A DNA stretch of 64,000 nt from Papilionanthe hookeriana x Papilionanthe teres (GCA_022702705.1 CM040434.1:53432953-53496952); one strand, 5' to 3'. Counted from the first letter of the stretch, positions 11,675 through 24,207 are shown. Program-made: numbers and translations. The notes: generated by a model not told the origin, from the sequence alone.

Positions 11675-13483
11675 TGACTCAACCCACAACTACGTTGTTA
11701 ATTAAGTTCCCGAAATATGGCCAAAAAATTGACTTAATTTATATTTAGCGACTAGTGTGCAAAATGGATATGATATAGATTTAATAATTTAATTTATATT
11801 TCACACACTAGGGGTTCTATGCAAGTATAAATTTCTTTTTAAGTAATATAGGACTTTCTTTAAAGACCCCAGTATAGATCTCACAGAGAAGCAAGGTAAG
11901 AATTCCCTTAGGTTAATTCTAGTATGCTCCTATCAGGTCTTAATTTGGATTTTTCAAAAATTTTGATTTTCCTAAATTTACTAATTTACCATAAAATTAA
12001 AGTGAACTAAATTAACTAAAAACCTAATCTAAGGAGACTGGTTAAATTTTGGAATGTATTTATAAAATTAAAATCCATTTCCCCTTAGGATGAGATTATA
12101 ATCACGGCAAGAATCGAATGTTGAAAGTTTAAAATGTTGTATTGTGACAAATAAGAGCATAACTACTTTTTTACCCTCTCTTTAGTGCATAAAGAACATT
12201 GACTAACCTGAAGTAAGTTCCAGCTTCTATGGTAGTGCTCAGTAGATTCTATCCTGTTACTTCTAGATTACCCACTGGGCCCTCTCTGTAGGACCTATCA
12301 GGGACCCTTAGTTCCAACTTTAAACCAAATAGATAAAGGACCTAGCCTGTCACACTATAAACACCAATTCTACGCCCATAAAACTTATCTCCCTATCTAT
12401 TTGCACTCTCCTTAGATTTTGGTTCCCATCCTCGTAACGTTAGTATGGTTCTCACTAGCTGGGTGATATCACAGCCCTCTTTGATCTTTATGTTTCACAA
12501 CAATTTTAACATTACTAGTGATCAGTTTACAAAATAAATTTAGAACTGTGAAAATACCATCATAATTTTGGAATAAAAGAAAACTTCAAACCATTCTAAT
12601 CCAACATATGACTAAACCTCATCACAAGAAGAAAGAATAAGGAAACCTACTCACTAAGCATGGGAGAAGACACAATAGAAAACTTCATTTAAACCAAAGA
12701 AAATTTCACTAAAAAAGTGTATACAAAAATTTTAAATAATGATGAACACAATACTTAACTTTTTCTCTCTGAAAGAATGATGAAAGCTCTCCATTGAAGT
12801 GTCCTACTGATCCACACAATGCTCATACAATTCCTTACAGATATCTCTCAAAATACCTCAACAATCTCTCCCAAAAACGTAGCAATCTAAGTTTCCTACT
12901 TCTATCTATGACATCTGGATGTTCTTTGACATTCTAAGAGTTTGAAATGCCAAAAGGTGCCTTCTCAAGTGCCAAAGCTTCCTTATAACTCCATGGGGCA
13001 TCTATAACCCATCCACAACCATCTCTAGCGCCATGGCACCATAATCAGCTCTATGAAACCTATTTCTCATCATGACTGGCACCATGGTGCTAGAATCAGG
13101 TGCTACAGTGCTACCCCTACTGGAAACACCCAAGTTTTGCTTTGGTTCACTCCATTTTGCCATGTTTTAGCTCCAATTCAGTCCAAGTGTTATACCTACA
13201 AGATAAACTTGAAATAACCTTTCCTTAAGGTGTAATTTCATTGAAAACATGTGATAAATGTAAAGGAGATTAAGAATAGAAAGACACATCAAAACGCACG
13301 AGATCAAAATTTTCTTACTTGCTCAATTTGACTCAAAATTACACCATTTTTGCTTAATTTTTGCTAAAACTCCATTTCTCGCACCTGTAATAAAAACATG
13401 CAAAATACCTTCCACTAAAGTGTAATATCATTAAAAATGAGCATGAAATGTATATATAAAATAGATAATTTTTAGGCGAGTCA
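11675..13483 (-). repeat. Family B middle LTR (shared by both units)
   Basis: Minus-strand LTR of 1,809 bp; its right-hand partner is 1,810 bp. U3 starts at 13483 (TGACTCGCC on the minus strand) and the LTR ends at 11675, next to the PBS. A PPT lies at 13484-13500 and a PBS at 11652-11668, so this one LTR serves as 5' LTR of unit 1 and 3' LTR of unit 2. The palindrome cluster near 13027-13115 is weaker than in the right LTR. A TATA-like TTATAAGG (minus) is at 12982-12989. Confidence 0.75.
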
Positions 13484-14928
13484 ATTCTCTCAAACATAAA
13501 TGTTACTTGTCCTTAAGTAACACTATAACTTTTTAAACTAAAATTGTTAACTCATGTTAGTGAATTTCTTTTGGATGACCTAAAATTTTGTTTAAAAAAT
13601 GTTATAGTATGACTTAAAAGAATTTCTAGTAAAGTAAATGATATTTAAGGTATCAGAATATTTTGTATTAAATTTAGAAATACTAATTTTCTATTTAATT
13701 CAAACATAATTGAAATTTGTCCGAGCTTTAAATTTTTTAAAAAATATTAATTTAAAAATTTATGAATTCTATAAAGAAAATAACACTTATTGATACTCTC
13801 TGAACATAAGCTTAGGATTGATCATAATTTTTCATCATTAGAAAGATTCAAGTGAAATCAATTTTTAATTAGGTCATATTCCTCAAGCTTCTCCTCCATT
13901 TTTCATATTTTACTTTTCTTTTCTTTTTCTTTTTTTTATTTTTTTCTCTTCTTTTTTTGGATCTTTTTAATCCATACTTTTTTTTCGGTAAGGATTACTT
14001 TATTTGGATAGGACTTTAATGATTTTGAATTTCATTATCCCTTTTTGAAAGTTAAAAACTTATTTTCTATCCTTAACCTAAAATGTAGTATGAGAAAATG
14101 AAATCTTGTATAAAGTTTAAATTCTTTAAAAAGTATTATTCTAAAAATCCTAAATTTTATAAAAAAATTCAATTTTACTATAAATACTAAAATCATTTAC
14201 ATACTATTTCTTACTAAACATCTTAACTTTAATTTCATCCTTTTTACTAAAGTTTCTACTAAGTTTTCTTATTGTATTTCTAAAAATAAAAAGTATAGCA
14301 TCCTAAAGTTAAAACCTCATACCACAAGTCATTTTAAAATGATATCATTTTAAATACAGGCTACTGAAGAAAAATAAAGTTAAATTTAAAAATATTCTTC
14401 TTCCCCCCAAATTTGATTTTTAACATGTATAACATTGAATACAATAAATGTAAGAAGGAAGAAAAGTAGTTTAGATATTCTATCTATCACAAATTTCTAT
14501 CAGAAACATCTATAAGTATTCTTCAAGACAGAACAATATGCAGCAAAAAGCAAATCTAAACTAAACATGCCAAAATAAAATTGAACTAAGGAAATGTCTA
14601 ACTAGCATGGCAAGTGTCAGCATAGGAATATATATTTAAGTGTTCCTCAAGTACTTTTTATTGTTGTAACACAAAACACAAACACACATGATAAATGAGA
14701 TCAATTCTTCCTTTAACTCATCCCATCTCACTACCTTACCTCCAACTTTTGACGGAATAAATACACTTATAAATTAGGTATTTTTCATGAATTTTGTTAG
14801 GCTAACTCTGCGGACAAGATTATACATTTTTACAATGACTTATGTATTTTCATATTTAGATATTACCTTACCCCATAAGTATGCATCTTTTATAGTTATA
14901 TGGATAATATAAGATCATCCACATGTTA
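13484..14928 (-). mobile_element. Family B internal region, unit 2, 3' part
   Basis: Homologous to 8382-9855 of unit 1. It contains the PPT and the polypurine module (13836-14045). It stops at the target site of element A and resumes at 42247, where the text matches the uninterrupted unit 1 around 9855-9885. The stretch 14690-14900 corresponds to 9616-9840 in unit 1; a weak minus-strand reading frame is shared, but I do not recognise a protein. Confidence 0.7.
13836..14045 (-). other. Conserved polypurine/hairpin module, B unit 2
   Basis: Same order of boxes as at 8738-8945: a conserved GGAGAAGCTTGAGGAATATG (minus) beside a long purine tract (pyrimidines at 13910-13960 on the + strand). Confidence 0.5.
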
Positions 14929-14933
14929 CTCGC
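14929..14933. other. Target site duplication of element A, left copy
   Basis: CTCGC directly before the LTR start. It is identical to 42247-42251 after the right LTR. Confidence 0.85.
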
Positions 14934-16628
14934 TGATGCACCAAAAATATATACGATTTTTGCTATATAATTTGTCCCACTTTTGGTGATATAGCACTTT
15001 AAAGAAAGGTATTTTTCATGATTTGTTGCAAGTATGATGATTTTAGGTGATTGGAGTGAAAAGAAGCAAAAAGGAACGAATACGGAGCAACAAGGAGTAA
15101 AATGGTGCCAGAATGGGCGCTGCCGGTGCCCAAATCCAGAGAATCCAGAAAATATTAGCATGATAGAGCACCGCCGGAGCCCTATCTGGCGCCGCTGGCT
15201 CCCGAAGTCGGTAGAGTTCAAATTTGAAGAATTTTGGCGTCTTTTTGAAGGGATGCCTATGGAAACTCATGGTATTTCAACTCTATCTTATTGGTAACTG
15301 TTTTTGGATGAAAATAGAGTGCTTCTTCAGTGGTTCTAGTTGATGAGAGGGTTTAGAGTGCTTGATGAGAGGGTTTAGAGTGCTTCTAGCGTAGTTTTGG
15401 TGTGTTAGGGTTTCAGAGAAAAGTGTGTAGAGTGAGGATTTGAGAGGAATTCTTCTCTAAGGAGTGAAAGAGAAGAGGTAAAGTGAGAGATTGCTTCTTC
15501 CTTTCCATTCTGAAGAGAGAATCAAGTGTTGTAAAGAAGAGAGAAGAGGATTCAAATGAACTTCAAGGGAATTCCATTGGGGAAGAGAAAGAGATAAGTT
15601 ATAATTTCTTTTGTAGTTTGTATTACTTTTCTTTTATATATAAAATCCATGTTTTATTGTATCTTCTCCATTAATTCTGATTAGTTTCCCTTGTCTTCTT
15701 CTTGCATAGAGGTGTGATGATGATTGATGTGGATTTGATGTGCTTTTAATGTAATGAAGAAATTGTGATGGTTTTTCATTTCAAACTTAATTTACTTTTC
15801 GATTTGGCCAATTGAAATGTTAAAATATGTTGTTGAACATTAAATTTGAAAGGATTTAATTTCCTTCATAATGAATGATCCATTCAATTTCCATGGATGA
15901 ATTACGTAGTTCATGGGAATTGAGTGCAAATAAATAGGGAAATGTGTTTTGATGGACTTCAATGTGGAGATTTCAGGGTGACAGGCTGAAATCCCCAAAT
16001 TGGTTCTAAGATTAGTAACTAATATCAAGGGTTAGCCTTCGGGTGAAGGGTGAGTGGGAGCTCCGAGGTGAGAGCCGATATCCTCCCAGCCTAGCCTTAG
16101 ATTTAGTGACTAAACTTAGGAGTAAAGAATCATCTTTGCTTAGAAGAGGGGGTACTATTTTAAGGGTAAAGAATAATCTTTGCTCCTATTTGGCACAATA
16201 ACATATATAATTGTTCCATATCAATCCACACATCATATTCTCATTGCAAGAGGAAATATACTTTCTTATATATAAAAAACCTTTCAAATACTTAGTTTAG
16301 TGTGTTTGTAAGTTAATTCTGTTTTTAAAGTTGTTAGGAGTAATTGTAGTTTAGTTAATTATTACTTTTTTCTGCATAGTGTTAGTAGGAGTATGTGTTA
16401 AACTTTAAGTGCTATTTAAATATTGAATTTTAGTGATATATTATATATTGTGAATGCTTTCTTATACTTCGAACTTCTCTGTAGGATCGATAATCCAGAC
16501 TCCATTAGAGTCCTGTATTACTTGATAGGATACATATACTTGCATTGAATACTTGGACTTAACAAAATCATTATAAAAATATAAATTTGAGTTCATAAAT
16601 TCTTGCAAAATATAAGTCCCGTGCATTA
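14934..16628 (+). repeat. Element A 5' LTR
   Basis: 1,695 bp, starting TGATGCAC and ending GTGCATTA (a C-to-T change from GTGCATCA). It is 28 bp longer than the 3' LTR, mainly because of a short tandem duplication of the GATGAGAGGGTTTAGAGTGC segment near 15340-15385. It holds the A-type palindrome cluster (15115-15205). A U5 block near 16480-16545 is conserved with element C and with Athila LTRs generally. ORFs in it on both strands are spurious. Confidence 0.85.
15115..15205 (+). promoter_or_regulatory. A-type GC palindrome cluster in 5' LTR
   Basis: Three imperfect dyads of the GGCGCCGCTGGCGCC type, separated by the spacers CCCAAATCCAGAGA and ATAGAG. The same dyads and spacers recur in the 3' LTR (40766-40835) and upstream of X2 (37653-37740). 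It lies in U3. A regulatory role is inferred only. Confidence 0.6.
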
Positions 16629-16634
16629 AGTTTT

Positions 16635-16651
16635 TAGCTCTGTTACCGGGG
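16635..16651 (+). other. Degenerate PBS of element A
   Basis: TAGCTCTGTTACCGGGG, with four mismatches to the Athila PBS TGGCGCCGTTGCCGGGG (complementary to the 3' end of tRNA-Asp). It lies 6 nt behind the 5' LTR. Confidence 0.7.
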
Positions 16652-16780
16652 AAGGTAACGAAGTAGAAAGTAAGAAAGTATAAACAGTACTTATAAATAA
16701 TATAGTAACAGATAACCTTTATTTTGTAGTGTGTATTTGTGTGTTTGTTTACCTTTATAAAAGTATTTGTGTGATTGTAT

Positions 16781-18095
16781 ATGCGTAGTAGTGGATCTAT
16801 AGGTTTAGTGCCTTACGATTCGGAGTTAGAGCGTACTGTCAGAAAAATTAGAAAACAACAAAAACAAATTAAAAATCCTTGCAAAATGGCGAATATTGAG
16901 GATAATTAGAGAAATGATATTGGAAATTTACCAAGATCTTTAAGAGTTTATGCTAACCCAACAACAGATGAAATTCACATAACTATTCAAAATCCTGATG
17001 TTGCTGCTAATTTATTTGAACTTAAACTTGCTATTATCCAAATGGTCCACAATAATCAATTCGGAGGAACACCTAATGAGGATCCAAATTTACATCTCGC
17101 TAGTTTTTTAGAACTGTTTAAATATGATGGAGTGTCTAGTGACACTGCCAGACTTAGACTTTTTCCTTTTTCATTAAGGGATAAAGCTAAGGTTGGTTAA
17201 ACTCGTTAGCACCTGGATCTATTAGAACTTGGGGAGAATTATCTCAAAAAGTTTCTATCAAAATATTTCCCTCCATCAAAGACTGCTAAACTAAGAAATG
17301 ATATTACATCCTTTTGTCAGTTTAAGGAGAGTCAATATATGAAGCTTGGGAGAGATTTAAAGATCTTCTTTGGAAGTGCCCACATCATGCTTTACCAGAT
17401 TGGTTAATAATTCAAACATTTTATAATGGATTAGTGGGATCATTGAGATCTATTATAAATGATGCTGCTTATGGATCATTAATGTCAAAATCTTTTGATG
17501 AAGCATACGCATTATTGAAGAAATGGCTACTAATAATTTTCAATGGCCTTCTGAAAGGGTAAATCCTAAGAGAGTAACTAGTGTTCATGATTCAGATTTG
17601 ATGAATATTGTAGTTTCTCAAATGGCAGCCCTTTCTAAGAAAATAAATCAATATGGAATGAATTATTTTCAACCATCTCAAGTGTTGGAGGAAAATTCAT
17701 TTGGATAGATAACGTAATCTCAATAACCTTATGAGACTTTAAATGATATTAATAGACCTAACAATCCTCATTCAAATTATTATAATCTGGTAGGAAGAAT
17801 TACCCAAACTTCAATTGGAATAATAGTAATGCTAACCTGCACTAGGCTAACAGTTCTATAAATCAAATTGGAAATTCGAACAATCAAGGAAATACTGATT
17901 TTAGACCATCTTATCCCCCTGGATTTAATAGTAACCCACAATTTAAGGATAAGAAGTTGTCTACTAAAGAAATGATTCTGAATATGGGAAATTAATTACA
18001 AGCTCAAGGTGTTGCAATGAAAAATATTGAAAATCAATTAGGACATATTTTCACTCGCACTTAATAATGTATCTTCCGGAACACTTCCAAGTAAT
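16781..18095 (+). pseudogene. gag: Element A gag
   Basis: Gag forms the virus-like particle that packages the element RNA. The start ATG at 16781 begins a frame with LVPYDSELERT, parallel to element C. The retrotransposon Gag core is visible near 17150-17290 (RLRLFPFSLRDKAK, then a KYFPPSKT-like segment), followed by an asparagine-rich region near 17750-17950. At least one in-frame stop lies near 16907, and several frameshifts occur after 17195. Only a 61-codon piece (17523-17708) is open in the second half. Not functional. Confidence 0.75.
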
Positions 18096-19033
18096 GTGGA
18101 GATCAATCCAAAAGATCAAAACAAGGAACAAATTAAGGCTATTAAATTAAGGAGTGGAAAAGCATTGGAAACTAGAGTGCAAAAAGAAGTTGAAATAAAA
18201 AAGGAGAAGGTGGAAATCGAAAAAGGTTCAAACAAGATTCATGCAGACTTGGATTATCCTCTTGAGCCAATAAAGATAACTGTTGAAAAACTACCACCTC
18301 CATTTACTCAAAGATTGAAGAAACAAAACAGGGATAACAGATTTGGAAGATTTTTGGAGATCCTTAAGAAATTAACAATAAATATTCCTTTTGTTGAAGC
18401 ATTAGAACATATGCCTGATTATGCCAAGTTTATGAAGAATATCCTGAGAAAGAAAAGAAAGTTTACAGATCATGAGACTATTGCACTTAGCGGAGAGTGT
18501 AGTGTAATTATTCAGAAGAAGCTTCTGGAAAACTTAAAGATCCTGGTAGTTTCACTATTCCGTGTGCTATAGGTGAAAATTTTTTTGGAAAAGCTTTATG
18601 TGATCTAGGAGTGAGTGTTAATCTTATGCCTTTATCAACTTTCAAAAGGTTGGGAATAGGAGAAATTTCTCCTACATCTGTGACTCTTCAGTTGTCCGAT
18701 CGTTCCATTACTTACCCTAAAGGAGTGGTGGAAGATGTGTTAGCGAAAGTGGATAAATTTATCTTTACTGTGGATTTTATTGTACTTGATATGGAAAAAG
18801 ATAAAGAAATTCCAATCATTTTGGGAAGACCATTCCTTGCTACTGGAAGAGCATTAGTTGATGTTCAAAAAGGAGAATTATCTTTGAGAGTTAATGATCA
18901 AGAGGTGACCTTTAATATTTTAAAATCTATGAAGTATCCCTCAATGAAAAAAGATAATGAATGTTTTAGGATGGAGGTCTGTGATTACTTGAGAAACGAT
19001 CATTTTGAAAATATAAAAAGAAGAAGAATATGA
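18096..19033 (+). pseudogene. Element A Gag-Pol linker and aspartic protease
   Basis: The first part (18096-18572) is a lysine-rich linker containing LPPPFTQRLKK and a segment ending near IPFVEALEHMP, conserved in element C. The protease follows in another frame: CDLGVSVNLMP near 18597-18630 carries the modified active-site triad seen in Athila proteases (DLG rather than DTG), and IPIILGRPFLATG near 18808-18847 is the flap/C-terminal motif. The protease would cut the Gag-Pol precursor. A frameshift near 18545 separates linker and protease. Confidence 0.75.
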
Positions 19034-19037
19034 AAAT

Positions 19038-20425
19038 ATGTTTGAAGAAGAAATTGAAGATGATGAAAATTCAAATAGTAAGAAGAATGAAGATTTGGAG
19101 TATGTTCAGGAGAGATTCGAAGTATTAGACACTATGAAAGGTGGAAATAAAAGCTTAATTCCATCTATAATAAAACCTTCTAAACTTGAGATGAAAATTC
19201 TCCCTAATCATTTAAAGTATATGTTTTTAGGAGAATCATCTACCTTGCGAGTTATTGTATCTGCAGAGTTAAACAATTATCAAGAACATAAGTTGTTGGA
19301 AACTTTAAAAAGATACAAGAAAGCTTTTGGATGGACTTTGGCAGATATTAAAGGAATTAGTCCTTCGATTTGTATGAAAAAATTTTATTAGATGAAGAAC
19401 ATAAACCGAGAGTTGATCGGCAAAGGAGACTGAATTTTATAATGAAAGAAGTAGTTAAACAAGAGATCTTAAAATGGCTGGATGCTGGAATTATTTATCC
19501 TATTTCAAATTGTGCTTGGGTGAGTCCAATACATTGTGTACCAAAAAAGGGAGGAGTGACTGTTGAAGTGAATGAAGGTAATAAAATTATACCCACAAGA
19601 CAAATTAATGGATGGAGAATTTGTTTTGACTATAGGAAATTAAATGCCGCCACCAGAAAAGATCACTTTCCTCTTCCTTTTCTCGAGCAAATGCTAGATA
19701 GACTTGCTGGACACAAGTACTATTTTTTTCTGCATGGATATACTGGTTACCATCATATAACTATTGCTCCTGAGGATCAAGAAAATACAACATTTACTAG
19801 TCTTTATGGAACCTTTGTTTTTTGAAGAATGTCTTTTGGATTGTATAATGCACCTGCAACATTTTAGAGATGTATGATGTCTATCTTTAGTAGTATGATA
19901 GATAATGGAATAAAAGTTTTTATGTATTCGAGACTTCATTTGAAATTTGCTTGGAAAAATTAGCAAAAGTTTTGGAGCTCTGTGAGAAAACAAATCTAGT
20001 TCTGAATTGAGAGAAATGTCAATTTATGGTTGCAGGAGGAATTGTGCTTGGGCATAAAATTTCTGAACATGGTATGAAGGTCGACCCTACTAAAATTAGA
20101 GTGATTGAGAGATTGCCAACACCCTCTACTGTGAGAGAGGTGAGGAGTTTCTTATGATACGCTGGATTTTACGGGCGATATATTAAAGATTTCTCTAAAA
20201 TTACTAAACCTTTGTGCCGACTTTTAGAAAATGATAGAAAATTTGATTTTAATGATGAATGCTTGAGAGCATTCAAATTATTGAAAGAAAAATTAATCAC
20301 TGCACCTATAATTGTTTCACCAGATTGAGAGAAACCATTTAAACTTATTTGTGGTACTAGTGATTATGCTATCGGAGTAGCATTGGGGCAAAGGCACGAT
20401 AGAGTTTTCAAAGTCATTTGCTATA
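19038..20425 (+). pseudogene. Element A reverse transcriptase and start of RNase H, truncated by element C
   Basis: RT copies the element RNA into DNA. Visible motifs: WTLADIKGISPSICM near 19331, the LNPIMKEVVKQEILKWLDAG-type segment, WVSPIHCVPKKGG, WRICFDYRKLNAATRKDHFPLPF and DRLAGHKY. The conserved FMDD catalytic motif is destroyed: after VFM at 19922-19924 about 13 nt present in element C (codons DDFSV) are missing and the frame shifts. Stops occur at 19825 and 19866. After RT the RNase H domain starts and is cut at 20425 by the insertion of C; it resumes at 34090. Confidence 0.85.
20421..20425. other. Target site duplication of element C, left copy
   Basis: CTATA before the LTR. The right copy is CTATG at 34090-34094. 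Element C's own RNase H has CTATG at the equivalent place, so the left copy carries one G-to-A change. Confidence 0.8.
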
Positions 20426-20603
20426 TGATCACCAAAAAATTCATTAAGAAATTCTTATATATTTTTTGATGAAATTGCACTTTAAAGAAAGGTATTTTCT
20501 TTATTTTACTGCAGGAATGAAGATTTATAAGTGATTAAAGCAAAAAGCATGAAATGGAGCGAATTTGGATCAAAAAGGAAGAAATTCATGCAAATTGAAC
20601 TAA

Positions 20604-20776
20604 GTCGCCGACGGCGAGATCGAGGCCGCCGACGGCGAGATCACGAGGAGAATTTCTGAAGGAATTATAACTACCTCGCCGACAGCGAGCCCGAGCCCGC
20701 CGACGGCGAGATAGCGCGGTTTGAAGACCTTCTAGAAGCCCCGCCGACGGCGAGGTCGTTTCCGCCGACGGCGAGA
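20604..20776 (+). promoter_or_regulatory. C-type GC palindrome cluster in 5' LTR
   Basis: Six dyads of the type CTCGCCGACGGCGAG (6-bp arms, GAC loop), arranged in pairs with the spacers CGAGGCC, CCCGAGCCC and GTCGTTTCC. They lie 80 to 250 nt upstream of the TATA box, in an otherwise AT-rich LTR. Homologous clusters, spacers included, lie at 27612-27720, 29423-29555 and 32705-32878. Confidence 0.65.
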
Positions 20777-20855
20777 CAGCTTCAAAATGCAAATACTTTG
20801 AACCCGGACACTTTTGAAGAGGTGTTTAAGCACCCCTTGGACCTTTGCCTACCTC

Positions 20856-20863
20856 TATAAATA
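20856..20863 (+). promoter_or_regulatory. TATA box of element C 5' LTR
   Basis: TATAAATA within CCTCTATAAATAGAGG, about 80 nt downstream of the palindrome cluster. It is kept unchanged in the 3' LTR (32956-32963). Transcription of the genomic RNA would start about 30 nt downstream. Confidence 0.7.
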
Positions 20864-21994
20864 GAGGCCGAATTCTAGTGTCTAAGTGTGTCTATTTTAG
20901 AGAGTCTGAGTCTCTTTTTGGTTTCTTAGGTGTGTCTGTTGTTTATCATTAGTGAGTTTCTATAGTTTATTTGAGTGCTATTTAGAAGTTTGCTGTACTA
21001 GAAGGAAAAGTCAAAGGAACTTCAAGGAGTCTGCTTGGGGAGAAAATTAAGATAAGTATCTTTGTTTATTGTTGTTGTTAACTTTAAATGAAATCTATGC
21101 TTTGTTTTATTCCCATGCATTCTGAGTAGTTTTCTTAGTCTTTCTCCTTGTTTATGAAAATTATGCGGATTGATGAAATTAAATAGAAGTACCTAATATA
21201 TTAAAATAAATTGTGATAATTTTTACTTAAAAATTAATTTACTTTTAATCTGGCCAATTGAGTTGTTAAAATATGTTGAATTATCAACTATAGTAAAAAT
21301 TACATCCAATATTCAGGGAAGTCAAAAACCTTGGAAAGAGGGTGCAAATAAATAGGGATATATTAATTATCGGACGTAGAATTGGACATTTTAGTGTGAC
21401 AGACTAAAATATTCAATTTGTTCCTGTTGTTTGAGAGTTGAAGTGTAGATGTTAGCCCTCGTGTGAGGGGAACGTGGGAGCTCCGAAGTGGCAACCGTAT
21501 CCTCCCAACCTAGCCGCATATTCGGCAATCAAACATAGGATTAGTCAATGTTCTTTGCACTCGGACTAAAGGGTAAATAATAGGAATGCTCCTATTTGTC
21601 ACAATACAATTCAGGAATTCTATTTAGATTCATCATTCACTTAATTTTCTAAAAACAAGGAGAATGATACTTTTTCTGAATTATTTAAATCAACTTTATT
21701 TCAAGCATTAGTTTACTTTAGTTTGCTTTAGTTACTTTAAATTTCCGTTTACTATATTAGTAAGTAATTCCTTTAAATTTAGCTGATAACAAATCTGTTA
21801 AAAACTTCCCTGTGGGATCGATAACCAGGACTCCACTAGAGCCCTGTATTACTTGATATGATACATATACTTGCGTAGAATCCACATTATACATTCCATC
21901 ATTAAATCATATATATATTTAAAGCGGGATCAAGTTTTTAGCACCGTTACTATTAAACTTAAATTGCAAACATATTAAAAGTTGGTCAAGTTTT

Positions 21995-22010
21995 TGGCGC
22001 CGTTGCCGGG
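21995..22010 (+). other. Primer-binding site of element C (tRNA-Asp type)
   Basis: TGGCGCCGTTGCCGGG, complementary to the 3' end of plant tRNA-Asp as typical of Athila. It is 6 nt behind the LTR end and intact. Confidence 0.9.
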
Positions 22011-22064
22011 TAAGTAAAGAAATTATTTACTAGAGTAACAGACTATTTTGTTTTATAAAATTGT

Positions 22065-23455
22065 ATGCGAAAATTTGGAAACAAAAACTTAATACCTTAC
22101 AATTCAGAATTAGAGCGTACAATTAAAAGAATTAGAAAACAAAAAAGACAAATTATAAATTTAACACAAATGGCAAATATTCCTAAAAATGAAAATATCA
22201 ATCAACCAAGACCATTACGAGATTATGCCAACCCTACATTAGATGAAATTCATTTAACTCGTTCAAAAACCCGATGTAGTCTGCTAATTCATTTGAACTT
22301 AAACCCGCAATTATCCAAATGGTACAAAATAATCAATTTAGTGGTTCACCTACTCGAAGAACCTAATTTACATCTTGCTAGTTTTTAGAACTATGTGCTA
22401 CTTTCAAATATGAAGGAGTATCTAACGATGCTTATTAGACTTAGACTTTTTCCTTTTTCTTTAAGGGATAAGGCTAAAATGTGGTTGAATTCGTTAGCAC
22501 TCGGATCTATTAAAACTTGGGGAGAATTATCACAAAAATATCTATCCAAATATTTTCCTCCATCTAAAACTCGCTAAGCTTAGAAATGATATAACTTCTT
22601 TTAGTCAGCTTGATGGAGAGTCAATATATGAAGCTTGGGAGAGATTTAAAGAACTTCTTAGGAAATGCCCACATCATGCGTTACCGTATCAGGTTAATTA
22701 TCCAAACTTTCTATAATGGATTAGTAGGATCTTTAAGATCAATCATCGATGCCGTCGCTCGGAGGATCATTAATGTCAAAACCATTTGATGAAGCCTATG
22801 CACTAATCGAAGAAATGTCGATCAATAATTTTCAATGGTCTGCTGATAGAATGAATCCAAAAAAATTAGCTAGTATTCATGAAAATGATGCAATATCTAT
22901 GTTAGCTTCGCAAATTGTGCTGTATCTAAAAAATTAGATCATTTTGGAATGAATTACTCTCCAAATATATCAGAAGAAAATTCATCTGGACAACTTATAG
23001 AATCCCAATCTCAATATGAAACTATTAATGCAATTGACAACAGACCCAATAATCCTTATGCAAATTATTATAATCCTAGATGGAAAAATTATCCTAATTT
23101 TAATTGGAATAATAACACAACTAATCAACCATGGATGAATAAGATGACACAACCATTAGGAAATCCAGCTAATCAAGGAAATTCTAATTATAAACCCAGT
23201 TATCCACTTGGATTTAATAACTCACAATTTAAAGACAAGAAATTATCTATAGAAGAATTAATATTAAATATGGCTCAACATTTACAAAATCAAGGAAATC
23301 AATTACAAATACAAGGAAACCAATTACAAAATCAAGGAACAGCTATCAAAAATATTGAAACTAAACTTGGACATATCGCTACTGCACTTAATAATAGAAT
23401 ACCTGAAACATTTCTTAGTAATGTGGAAATAAATCTTAAAGACAAGGGAAATTAA
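22065..23455 (+). pseudogene. gag: Element C gag
   Basis: The ATG at 22065 opens a frame with LIPYNSELERTIKRIRKQ. The Gag core LRLFPFSLRDKAKMWLNSLA is at about 22440-22500, followed by KYFPPSKT, the ESIYEAWERFKELL-like segment near 22615-22660 and MSKPFDEAYALIEEMS near 22770. The C-terminal part (22949-23455) is asparagine/glutamine-rich with NPRWKNYPNFNWNNN and a short QLQNQG repeat, a likely coiled or RNA-binding tail. A stop at 22386, a frameshift in the middle and several small indels break it into four open pieces. Its product would be the particle protein. Confidence 0.85.
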
Positions 23456-24207
23456 CAAATTAAAGCGATACAATTACGAAGTGGAAAAGAATTAGAACCT
23501 CGAATTCAGAAAGAACTTGAAAGTCAAAAAGAGAAAGTGGAAATTGAAAAGGAAAAGAATCAACAAGATCCAAACTTAGAAAATCCTTTAATACCTATGA
23601 AAATTTCTGTCGAAAAACCTCCACCACCATTTCCTCAACGACTAATTCAACATAAAAAAGATAAACAATTTGCTAAATTCCTTGAAATTTTGAAGAAATT
23701 AACGATAAATATTCCTTTCGTAGAAGCTTTAGAACGTATGCCAAACTATGTAAAATTCATGAAAGATATTCTAAATAAAAAAAGAAAATTTATCGATAAT
23801 GAAATGGTCGCACTTAGTGAAGAGTGTAGTGCTATTATTCGAAAAAACTTCCCGAAAAATTAAAAGATCCTGGTAATTTCACTATACCCTGCGCTATTGG
23901 AGAAAAATTCTATGGAAAAGCTTTGTGTGACTTAGGAGCAAGCATCAATCTAATACCTCTATCAATTTTTAAAAGATTAGGATTGGGAGAAATTTCACCT
24001 ACTTTAGTAACTCTTCAGTTAGCTGATCGTTCTGTTACATATCCTAAGGGACTTATTGAAGATGTATTAGTAAAAGTGGACAAATTTATCTTCCCTGTAG
24101 ATTTTATTGTCTTAGTTATGGAAGAAGATAAAGAAATTCCTATCATTTTAGGAAGACCATTTTTAGCCACTGGAAAAGCTATGATTGATGTTCGAAAGGA
24201 GAATTAA
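23456..24207 (+). pseudogene. Element C Gag-Pol linker and aspartic protease
   Basis: The linker (23537-23863) has KPPPPFPQRL and the IPFVEALERMP segment, ending with a frameshift. The protease (about 23880-24207) has CDLGASINLIP (active-site DLG), LVTLQLADRSVTYPKG and IPIILGRPFLATGKAMIDV. The length and the motifs fit Athila proteases. A stop or frameshift at 24205 cuts it from the downstream linker to RT. Confidence 0.85.

Larger units (their letters stand above)
20426..21988 (+). repeat. Element C 5' LTR
   Basis: Starts TGATCACC and ends GTTGGTCA just before the PBS. U3 contains the C-type palindrome cluster. A TATA box is at 20856-20863. A U5 block around 21815-21880 is conserved with element A. 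The minus-strand ORF with repeated LAVG residues over the palindromes is a composition artefact. Confidence 0.9.

Noticed and set aside
14868..15297. ORFs of 75-117 codons across the element A LTR start
   Set aside because: They span the boundary between host repeat and LTR and overlap one another on both strands; not gene-like.
20604..20776. CRISPR-like array (short palindromic repeats with spacers)
   Set aside because: The repeats are 12-15 bp, degenerate and spaced irregularly inside a plant LTR, and the spacers are themselves conserved between clusters. No cas genes are present.
20586..20792. Minus-strand ORF with repeated LAVG residues (also 32701-32934)
   Set aside because: It is the translation of the GC-palindrome cluster in the LTR. 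The two LTR copies give different frames and products.
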